From Pholiota molesta (Eukaryota; Basidiomycota; Agaricomycetes; Agaricales; Strophariaceae): DNA of 37,766 nucleotides. The stretch spans positions 1 through 37,766 of the forward strand of contig JACGCK010000335.1 in NCBI GenBank assembly GCA_014925825.1, in the 5' to 3' direction. The notes beneath the pieces are model-generated. The model made no database searches. It saw only the letters and a list, made by a program, of their open reading frames with translations, and was not told the DNA's origin. The position numbers were made by a program, and so were the translations under genes. Shown here in pieces: positions 29,844 to 37,766 of this stretch. Position 1 is the first letter of the stretch. Each line of letters opens with the position of its first letter.

Positions 29844-32800
29844 ATGAACCGCAAAAAGACATATCAACCAGCTAGAAGACAAGGAAAATGCAACCCCCTA
29901 CTGCAAACTGACGTTGACGCTGCAAATGGCTTCACTTACGACACAGTGTCAAAAAAATTGAAGAATGGAAAGATGAAGGAGATAAAGGTGAAGGTGCCTC
30001 TGGATAGGCGTTTGGCTGAATTGGGTGCAGGCGAAGGTGCTGGGACATCTAATACTCCTCAACCCTCTACAACATACAATCCTCTTGCATCGTCTGTGCA
30101 AAATACCGCTGCGGACATGTATTTTGATCATTTGAATGACAGCGAGACTGTCTCAGACACGGGTAAAGCTTCTCGACCTCGCAAGGTAAGATAAGGATTA
30201 CCTACTCATTCATTATAATATTTCTGATCTTATGTAGACGGAGCGCACCTATGTACAGGAATATGTTGACCGTGTTGACGAGTTTCTACAAGCTTCACTA
30301 TCTCGGGAAGCTTTGCCGTCAGCACAGATAATGTGTTCAAGCTGTACTGACAACCATTGGCGGTTTGGAGATGTGTCGATGCAGCCTATCGCAACCAGTC
30401 TGTCGCCGGTGTATGCGGTCTCTGCATGTCGACAATCCATTCCATGTCATCCAAAGATGGACGGGAACATATTTTGCCGTGCAGAGTTATGGGAGGTTGG
30501 TACATACATCCTTGTTCGGCATCATCAAGGACAGCCTCTTTGCGAATATCTACAAATTCAACAGAAATTTTTGGAAAAATTTCAGCACCCAAAGGATATG
30601 GCCGAGCAGGAATATCTTCGCAATGCAGTGCCGGCGACAGCGACCGGTCATGGTTCCAGTGACAGTACCGAAGACCCAGACTGGATCATGGGAGACAACA
30701 CCGAAGCAAAAGAAATGCCCACCGATCATCCGAGTACCGAACCAAGTGGAGATGAAGAGTTTCTAGCATACTTGGATAAGTTGCGTGCTGGGATCCCCGC
30801 GACCGATGACACACCAATAGATGCAGCCGACGATGCAGCCATCCCCGAAGCAGACACCGAGGTGACAAGAATTCCTGCATATCTCGAAGTGCGCGGTCAC
30901 AGCTCTGGGGCCACTGGTGAACAAGGCCCTATGGAGACCGACTCACCAGGTCCCCTTCCACGTGCAGACAGCTTACAGAATGCTTATGTGCGAATAGTCC
31001 ATACTAATGGTGTTCATTGCCTTGCTATGGTGTCTTGTCAGTGCCAAGGGAGCACCCAACTGCCACTTGATCTTGTGGCATCTAGGCTGTGGCCGACTAG
31101 CTTCCATACCATCCGCACCCTATTTACCGATCACCTACTAAGGTACTTCCGGTTATGCAACCTTGAACTAAAGGCCTCGGCATATCAGTTCTATATGTTG
31201 CTCCGTCGTCTCTCGAATCCCATTGCTCCCGGCGATGTACCAGATCTCTATCGAGAATTTCGACGCCTGAGTCGGTTGTGGCGCTGGACGAAGAAATTAA
31301 GAGGCGCTGGCTTTGGGCATAATGGGAAGGATCCCATGCATGTAGATCGGGGTGAGTTGGCAAACTATTGCCCAGCATGCCCACAACCAGGAAAGAACCT
31401 CCGAAGTGATTGGAAAAGCGATGTCGACCACTGGTGCGTCGCCATATTTCCAGACAGCATATCTCTAACTGCTGTGTAGGTATGTTTATCGCCGATGTTT
31501 GTTGCAGATGGGAATTTCAAAGCCGACCATGTAAAGCAGCAGAATGTGTTGGACGACGATATATGGCTTTCAGAAGGTGGGGGAATGGACCCAGACCGAA
31601 CAGAATATAATGAATTCCTCCGTGCAGCGACAGAGCAATTTACGGTTTGTGGCTGAAATTCACTGGTCCTATTTTATACTGAGTATACCGATTGCCAGAA
31701 AGCACCCTGTGAGAGCACATTCCGTGCCATCATGAATGCGCTCATGGGATCTAAGTCTTGTGACCGGACTGGCAAGGCATCAATTGCTTGTGCCCGACAC
31801 GGTTGTTATGCTCCAAATGCCCTTGTGGACTTGTTCAAGGGAGAACAGCAAAAGAATGTTGACTTTGCCTTCTGGAAGGCACTCGAAACTACAGGTGTTG
31901 ACCCTCAGCAGGGTGTCATCCTATGTATGACATCGCTTGCCAATACTGTGTTCACCTTGAAAAAAGGCTGGAGGGTAAATTACCCCGGGGCCTTATTATC
32001 GACCGGGCAATCGGTCTCTTCCATGTGCATGCGCACAAAGACCAATGCTTCTTTCGTTTCGCGTCATCCTTCATACCCGGCGCCGGCATTGTCAGTGGTG
32101 AAATTCTGGAGTCATTGTGGTCTACATTAAATTCTATTTCACCCACCGTTCGGACTGCGACCTTGGCTCACCGGGCGGAAGTCCTGGATGACCATGCCTG
32201 TGACTCTAACCACAAAAAAGCATTAGGGATGTCCGAATATCTCTGTAACCGCCATGATGAAGCATGCACAACGCTTGAGCAGGCAGCAAACTATTTCCGC
32301 GATATATCCACCGCTGCTGGTCTGCAGGCTGTGACACTTTGGACTGCCGAGGTTGTTGATGCTGAGAGCAAACGTTTGGAGAAGCCCGAGGTGATGGACA
32401 TATATGCAGCACGCATCGCCGGTCTGAATGAGAACATGTCTGCTCCAGTGCCAGTCACCGGTGACGCTAATGTCATAGAGTGGCTTGAGTTTGCTATCAC
32501 TGTGGAGGAAAAGCAGTGAGTATCTCTAATTTTTTGCTTGATGATTCTGATTGCTGGACTTGACCAGGCTTGAGATCCAATACCTCAATCGCCAGCATGG
32601 TGCAGACATTGAGAAAATCCAAAAGCTCCGACATGCGTTGACGCCTTTGGTGGCCACATTAAATGAACTCCAACTTGTCGCCGGTGTCTTTCAGACCAGG
32701 CATCAATCCGGCCACGAAATGAACGATTCATTGTCCAATTGGGACAATCTTGACAATGGCACAGCTTCAGACTCGGCGTCATCGTCGCCAGCCGAAGGTG

Positions 32801-33610
32801 AAGATGGCGACGGTAATCCTGTGGAAAGTGTTGAGCTTTGCATTCCATCGAATGGGAACGTACCAGACACGTATGCAAATGTGGAGCTCCAAATCCGCAA
32901 AAATCAAGCCATGACCGACCTGAATCTCATTCGCGATCTCGTAGCTGACATGTCATTCCGCTGGACCGAAGACGTCCGAAAAGGCTCGAGAAAAGAGGTA
33001 CGCACGAGAGGACGGGCTGCATTGAAGGACCGGGAGAAAGCATTGTCGTTGCGTTGTCAAATTTACACGCGGTGTCGTAGCCGCCTTGTTGCTTTGGGGG
33101 CCGATCCTCAAACACTTCAACAATTTCGTGTTTTGACCAAAGCTGACACAAATGCAGCACGGCAGTGTTGACCCCCAATATGCCCGGTTCCACAACCGTG
33201 AAATTATCCTGGATTTGGCATTCTGTTACTCAACGTGTCGGGACTGGTGATGAATTACCTGCTGATCCAGCAACACAATTAGAATGTAAGTTAATAGATT
33301 GCCTCTCCATCCAAAGACATCTGTTCTGACAAGTGTCGCAGTTCGGCGGGTTCATTGGTTGCGGGCCCGAGCCCAGCACGAGCGGTGGAGGGAGGAACGC
33401 ACATTGGTCAGATATGAAATGGAGTGGACGGTGCGGTACTTCCTTTTCAAAAGCAAAGGCTGGCTTGAAGCTGCTGAAAATCGTCGTCGGTCGCCGACTC
33501 TTGGTGCAACTGCATATGCACACCGCCAGTCGGCCTCATGGAGACAGCTGGCCCTAAAGGCAGATCGTGCATTTCAAATTAACTATCGAACTTATGAATC
33601 TCCGCTTTAA
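29844..33610 (+). pseudogene. KDZ-family transposase with CxC2-like cysteine cluster, frameshifted
   Basis: A DDE-type transposase. ATG 29844; introns at 30,186-30,237, 31,434-31,479, 31,645-31,698, 32,516-32,567 and 33,286-33,341, all GT..AG. The N-terminal cysteine cluster (30,330-30,560) is split among three frames: MCSSC, then WRCVD, then PVCRRCMRSLH and PFHVIQRWTGTYF, then ELWEVGTYILVRHHQGQPLC. These are hallmarks of the cysteine clusters fused to KDZ enzymes. The catalytic part shows CPACPQPG, ADGNFKADHVKQQ (first Asp), CARHGCYAPNALVDLFKGEQ, MYDIACQYCVHL (second Asp), GLFHVHAHKDQCF and GEILESLW (Glu). The C-terminus has the typical RVHWLRARAQHERW..EMEWTVRYF. Frameshifts: three within 30,350-30,480, one near 31,497, one near 31,920 and one near 33,150. 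I see no in-frame nonsense codon besides those caused by the shifts. Probably inactive unless the indels are sequencing errors. Confidence 0.88.
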
Positions 33611-33689
33611 CTGTATTTTCTATCTTGTTGTAAAATCTTTCCTTATCGATCTACTTTACCTATTACCACAACCATCTTTTGCATATTCA

Positions 33690-36066
33690 ATGTCTATGCC
33701 ATCCATCCATCCATTTAATCCATTGCAAACGTTCCATGGCGGCAATCTCGAATGGCATTCAAAATTGCAAGAAGTCATACACTATGGCGAGTCCCGATTC
33801 CGATGCGCGCTCTCCCGAATCGTGGTCGCCACGAGCCGTCAGCAGCAATGGATGCAGGAGTACCTGCATAAGGAGCTTGTAAACATTTGTAAAATATTTG
33901 AAATGGTCCCATTTTAACCCATCACTTTAGCTTTTCATTATGAGCTATGTCGGTTTGGCGACTTCAATTGGGCTTGTTGTTGATGTCCCCTTTGTGGTTC
34001 GCTCTCTTGGCGACAGCCTCGGCATGTTGAATGAGCCCAGTCTGCCTCTCGTGGTAGAAGTGGGCTTTATAGACACCCTTGCTGCCGGCACCAACTCCGA
34101 ACAATTTGGTAGGGTTGTGGAGTCTTATGTTTCCGAATGGTGGGCTGAGGATAAGAAACCCGCCGAGAGCACTATCCTTGGGCCTCGAACGGTCAATTCA
34201 CATTTGGATCACTACCGAAATGCGCTGGCCGAGCAGACTGATTCGAAGGGCAACCAGTTGCCAGCACTTACTGTAAATCCTATTCCAGCGGTCGGTCTTC
34301 CCAGCGCCAGCCCGTCGACCTCTTGTCCCACCTGTGAACCACACCGGGCACTTGCCACAACATTACTGGCCAAGCTGAACACATTAAAGAATCTAACGTC
34401 GGCGTTGGTGCTCTCACACAAGGCCCATACGGAAGTCGACACTCGAAAGGCATTGGCAAGCTTCCTGTTATATGAGCAAGTAGTGCGGAAGGAAGCTGAC
34501 ACCGTCATCCCCATGGAAGTTCCAGCTATGACCGCTCCCACTGAAACAGCCCGTGCTAGTCGAGCAATTCGGGCAATGGCTAGGGACGAGCTCAACCACC
34601 TCTATTTCACAGAGTCTCCTTCACCGCATTACAAGTGGACAAGTGGTGAGATCTTGACGAGAGAAGAAGTGTTGCATATGGCACGGCGAGATCATGTTGC
34701 CGGGGACTCGGGTTACAATGTTTCACTAGCAGATGAACGGGCCCCCATGGGAGACGACTCTTCGACCAACAGCCCAGGCGATAACACCGGTGCAACTGAA
34801 CCTGTGTCCCCCACTATTACACGGCCACCTCCAGGTACCAACTACACATTACCAGCACTGTTTAATCACCAACAAGACTGGAAGCCAATCCTGGAATATG
34901 ATGCACTTCAATACAAGGATGCCCCTCCCCCTCTGACCCCCTCTGACCCTGACGTCCACATGTCCGATCCTCCTGCACCCAGCAACGCATTGACGACCGG
35001 CGACATTCATGGTATGGGATTCACTTCTGTCCCCAGTTCAACGAAACCAAGGGCGTGGGGGCGATTGCGTGTCGCCGATGTTGCTTTTCCCGCTTTGGAA
35101 GCACCTCCACAGCATATGTTGCCGGGGCTTGCGGAACCCCATGTCGAGCCAGTGATTGAGCCCACGGAGCGTGCTGAGCGATGGCTCGAGATGTTTGGGG
35201 GTCCCTCAGACAACGCAGACCATGTGTCGCCGGCGATCGAGCCCATGGAGCGTGCTGAGCGATGGCTCGAGACATTTGGGGGTCCCTCGGACAACGCAGA
35301 CCATGTGTCGCCGGCGATTGAGCCCACGGAGCGTGCTGAGCGATGGCTCGAGACATTTGGGGGTCCCTCAGACAATGCAGACCATGTGTCGCCGGCGATT
35401 GAGCCCACGGAGCGTGCTGAGCAATGGCTTGAGATGTTTGGGGGCCCCTCAAAAAGCCCAGAACATGTGTCGCCGGCAATTCAGCCCAAGGAGCGTGCCA
35501 ATCAATGGCTCGAGATGTGTGGAGTTCCCTCACAAAGCCCGGAACCAAGTGTGTCGCCGGCAATTCACCCCGCGCAGCGTGCCGATGAATGGCTCCAGAT
35601 GTTTGGAGATCAACCCAGTGTGCTGCCCACGGATCTTGCCGAGCGATCGCTCCAGATGTTTGGGAATGCATCAGAACACCAAGCACCCAACATGTCGCCG
35701 GTGATTCAACCCTCCACCAAGGTTGCATCGGATGTCCTTGCACATCGTGGGCAGGAAGGTGCATCAGATCTTGAAAGTGACGAGGATTATGAAGAAGAAG
35801 CTAGTGATGATGATGAACCTTCTAATGGGAATGGATTGGTGGATGAGGGGACAGATACCGACGACGACACGGAATCTGAAGAAGAAGCTGTTTCCCTCAG
35901 CAGACCGATTACACCGGGTCGCATTACTCTGTCACGTCCAGTTGTCGAAGCCGATTTCGATTTCCTTGACCATGCAGTATTCGAAGAGCCGGACTATGAC
36001 TCGGATGTTGGTGCCCATGGGATGTTGACACAATCTGAGGGCGAAGAAAACATGGAAAGCGAGTGA
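33690..36066 (+). CDS. cargo protein, 774 aa, intact, with tandem ERAE.WLE.FGGP repeats
   Basis: I do not recognise the family. Two exons, 33690-33878 and 33931-36066, joined in phase 0. Exon 1 encodes MSMPSIHPFNP..LEWHSKLQEVIHYGE..QEYLHKEL. Exon 2 is a single long open frame. Residues about 64-190 look globular (GFIDTLAAGTNSEQFGRVVE). A CPTC..H group is near residue 193, followed by a helical Leu-rich part (LATTLLAKLNTLKNLTSALV). A Pro/Asp-rich linker precedes residues about 468-657: seven repeats of roughly 27 residues with consensus SPAIEPTERAERWLE.FGGP. The C-terminus is strongly acidic (SDEDYEEEASDDDE, TDTDDDTESEEE). Repeated short helices plus acidic tail suggest a binding or scaffold role, perhaps nuclear. 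It starts 80 bp after the KDZ stop on the same strand. With the neighbouring genes decayed, its intact frame stands out. Confidence 0.75.
35144..35712 (+). repeat. 81-bp coding tandem repeats
   Basis: The 81-bp unit (27 codons) holds GTCGCCGGCGAT.GAGCCCA and GAGCGTGCTGAGCGATGGCT. The first four units are nearly identical; later ones diverge but keep the ER/AxxWLxMFG pattern. Exact 81-bp spacing is seen for GTCGCCGG at 35,226, 35,307, 35,388 and 35,469. Confidence 0.9.
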
Positions 36067-36430
36067 GTACACATAGGTAGATAGATAGGTTCAGGCAATG
36101 GTATTTTGGCTTTGTATGTGCAATCCTCTATAATGGGGAAGCCAACCGCCAGTCACAACATGCACCGGTAACCGACAATGTTTGCACCGGTAACCGATCG
36201 TTATGTATTGATCCCATTGAATCAACGCTTGCATTCCTCGCTGAACATTTCCCCGGATACCAGTTATTTCACATATTTTGTTCCGAGCTCATTCACTTCT
36301 CCACCACTAAGTAGTCACCGGTGAGTTTTGATATCCTTGCTTCTGAAGTAACCCCTGTGCGCATTATGTCGACCTCGCACATGTCCATGGACTATCTATA
36401 CACTTGCACATTTCAGTCACCATATTCATT
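36067..36430. other. 3' flank of the 774-aa gene
   Basis: No gene seen. It includes the TGCACCGGTAACCGA direct repeat and one GTCACCGG site at 36,314. Confidence 0.4.
36161..36197 (+). repeat. 15-bp direct repeat TGCACCGGTAACCGA
   Basis: Perfect copies at 36,161-36,175 and 36,183-36,197, a 22-bp period (two helical turns). Each contains the palindrome ACCGGT. Confidence 0.75.
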
Positions 36431-36585
36431 TTGAGATGCTCGGCGTATGTTTTCATTCTGGAATCTGCTTCTTTGGTGCCGGAGTCATTTTCAGACGCTT
36501 GGGCACAGTGGCCGGCGAGTTTTTCATTTTGGTGATTTGCTTTTTTCGGTCATGCCACTAATTTCCAGATGCCTTGGTCCCAGGA
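36430..36585 (-). repeat. inner part of the right arm array
   Basis: TTTTGAGATGCTCGG, TTTTCAGACGCTTGGGCACAG then TGGCCGGCG, and ACTAATTTCCAGATGCC.TGGTCCCAGG are inverted, diverged relatives of the inner left-arm units at 21,950-22,105. Confidence 0.65.
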
Positions 36586-36666
36586 TAATTTGTGTAGCTG
36601 AGTGCATCGATTTTATAGACCTGAGTTGTGCGTGTAAAGCAAGAGAACTGAACCATGCACATTTTC

Positions 36667-36724
36667 CCTGCAAAAACAGTTCCGACATACTAGTACTCTA
36701 GTATGTTGCAACTGTTTTTGCAGG
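36667..36724. repeat. palindrome with 27-bp arms
   Basis: Left arm 36,667-36,693 (CCTGCAAAAACAGTT..ACATACTAG) and right arm 36,698-36,724 match at 24 of 27 positions around a 4-bp spacer TACT. It would form a strong hairpin as RNA or extruded DNA. Confidence 0.9.
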
Positions 36725-36732
36725 AGGAATGC

Positions 36733-36808
36733 GCATTGGTAGTACAGGGGACACTTAACCACTACACCATATGGGCACTTCTGGTAGTGCCTCATTATGT
36801 GCCCATAT
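36733..36808 (-). other. tRNA-like 5' half (box A), not a functional tRNA
   Basis: The minus strand reads GCCCATA-TG-GTGTAGTGGTTAAGTGTCCC, resembling a tRNA acceptor arm plus D arm with a box A (TGGTGTAGTGG). No matching anticodon stem or GGTTCGAATCC box B follows, so it is at most a tRNA-derived fragment such as a SINE head. Confidence 0.4.
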
Positions 36809-36842
36809 AGCATCCTTTATGCCCACCCGCGGCATGGTCAGG

Positions 36843-37766
36843 CGCATTGATGGCCGGCGATTTTGCATTTTTTGGGAGCAGCACTAATTTTCAAATGCTT
36901 GCTACAATGTGGCCGGCGCTTTTGACGAATTTTGAGACACTCGGTCCCAGCTGGCCGCCGATTTTCTTTTTCGGTCATAGCTTTCACACACTCGGTCCCA
37001 GGTGGCCGGCGATTTACTCTACAATGTGGCCGGCGATTGTTTTGTGAAATTTCAGTGCTCGATCCGCTACCCACATGTGCCCACGCCCCCTGCATTTTCA
37101 TGGTCTTGTGGGAAGTAGATTGCTCTCGTAGTGTTGCCAGCTTGAGACACTGGTGTGGAGAAGGATGATGGCTGACAAGCCATGATGCAGCTCTTTTTCG
37201 GTTGGAGCACTAATTTTGGACGCTCGCTACAATGTGGCCGGCACTTTTTGGTGAATTTTCAGATGCTCGGTCCCAGGTGGCCGGCGATTGTTTTGTGAAA
37301 TTTCAGTGCTCGATCCGCTACCCACATGTGCCCACGCCCCTGCATTTTCATGGTCTTGTGGGAAGTAGATTGCTCTCGGTAGTGTTGCCTGCTTGAGACA
37401 CTGGTGTGGAGAAGGATGATGGCTGACAAGCCATGATGCAGCTCTTTTTCGGTTGGAGCACTAATTTTGGACGCTCGCTACAATGTGGCCGGCACTTTTT
37501 GGTGAATTTTCAGACGCTCGGTCCCAGGTGGCTGGCAATTTATGCTACAATGTGGCCAGCACTTTTTGTGATTTAAACGCTCAGTCCAGGTGCCGGCAAT
37601 TTATGCTACAATGTGCCAGCACTTTTTTTGAAACAAACGCTCAGTCCCAGTGGCCGGCAATTTTTTTGTGAATTTTCAATGCTCGGTCCCAGATGGCCGG
37701 CGATTTCTTTTTTTCACTAATTTTCGACGCTCACTACAATGGGCCGGCGCTTTTTTATGAATTTTC
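36843..37766 (-). repeat. right arm array, inverted relative to the left arm, running off the window
   Basis: Reverse complement of left-arm sequence: GTGAATTTTCAGATGCTCGG, TCCCAGGTGGCCGGCGATT, ACAATGTGGCCGGC, and the insert with GGAGAAGGATGATGGCTGAC and CGGTTGGAGCACTAATTTTGG. The array continues to the last base, so its outer end is not seen. Confidence 0.9.
37031..37532 (-). repeat. 251-bp tandem pair in the right arm
   Basis: CGGCGATTGTTTTGTGAAAT starts at 37,031 and 37,282, and GGAAGTAGATTGCTCTCG at 37,111 and 37,361. So the insert-bearing unit is duplicated here too, with a shorter period than the 453 bp of the left arm. Confidence 0.85.

Larger units (their letters stand above)
36590..36835. 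mobile_element. small insertion inside the right arm (MITE- or SINE-like)
   Basis: Arm-type repeat stops near 36,585 and resumes near 36,843 (GGCGCATTGATGGCCGGCGA). The ~245 bp between contain none of the arm unit. They instead hold a long palindrome, a tRNA-like box A on the minus strand and a second inverted repeat (ATATGGGCAC / GTGCCCATAT). I found no clear target duplication. Confidence 0.45.
20340..37766. mobile_element. large composite KDZ-type DNA transposon with cargo (right end beyond window)
   Basis: Oppositely oriented arrays of one repeat family bound the interval (20.4-22.1 kb and 36.4-37.8 kb). Inside are a KDZ transposase and four further genes arranged as two divergent pairs plus one. 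A CCGGYGAC motif recurs throughout. KDZ (Kyakuja-Dileera-Zisupton) elements are known to be long and abundant in Agaricomycetes. Treating everything between the arms as one element is inference; exact termini and target duplication are not visible. Confidence 0.65.

Noticed and set aside
35021..35764. Minus-strand frame of 247 codons opposite the 774-aa gene
   Set aside because: It is the shadow of the 81-bp tandem repeats, which keep the antisense frame open because the unit is a multiple of three.
22922..36066. TET/JBP dioxygenase gene expected near some fungal KDZ elements
   Set aside because: I looked for an HxD..H double-stranded beta-helix signature in the cargo genes and found none.
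36733..36808. tRNA gene on the minus strand
   Set aside because: A box A-like segment is present but no anticodon stem, T arm or box B follows.

Overview
This window looks like a transposon-dense stretch of a basidiomycete genome, probably an Agaricomycete. I base this on introns of about 45-75 bp with GT..AG ends, a KDZ-family transposase with its N-terminal cysteine cluster, a fungal-type Helitron and a BED/hAT transposase with many introns. This assignment is an inference from gene families; I could not search a database.

Left part (1-4.9 kb): a degenerate minisatellite, a decayed minus-strand gene with C2H2-like zinc fingers broken by a perfect 71-bp tandem duplication, two partial copies of a GC-rich decayed repeat, and a small plausible two-exon gene (182 aa) behind a TATA box. 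Middle (4.9-15.1 kb): a hAT transposase pseudogene on the plus strand (eight exons, one nonsense codon, one frameshift, no C-terminal dimerisation domain). It abuts a nearly complete Helitron on the minus strand. The Helitron's Rep half and helicase half are separated only by a one-base slip in an A8 run, and its helicase carries a C-terminal USP-like cysteine protease domain. Two tandem ~1-kb copies of the same GC-rich repeat follow (15.4-17.4 kb). Next comes an intact seven-exon gene of unknown function (383 aa, 18.8-20.3 kb).

Right part (20.3-37.8 kb, running off the window): this appears to be one large composite DNA transposon. Arrays built on a GCCGGCCAC..GGACCGAGC..GAAAATTCAC unit lie at 20.4-22.1 kb and, in the opposite orientation, at 36.4-37.8 kb. 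Between them are five genes: a small intact three-exon gene (149 aa, minus), a decayed Zn2Cys6-domain gene (plus), a decayed unknown gene (minus), a frameshifted KDZ transposase (plus), and an intact 774-aa gene with seven ~27-residue repeats (plus). The first two and the next two form head-to-head pairs. An 8-bp motif, CCGGYGAC or its complement, occurs at least 26 times between 22.0 and 36.3 kb, coding sequence included, and only once by eye in the first 20 kb. A small insertion with a 27-bp-arm palindrome and a tRNA-like box A sits in the right arm.

The most interesting result is this composite element: inverted arm arrays, a seeded CCGG motif and cargo genes that have stayed open while the transposase decayed. 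Single-base indels are frequent across the window, so uncorrected sequencing error is a competing explanation for many of the frame breaks.
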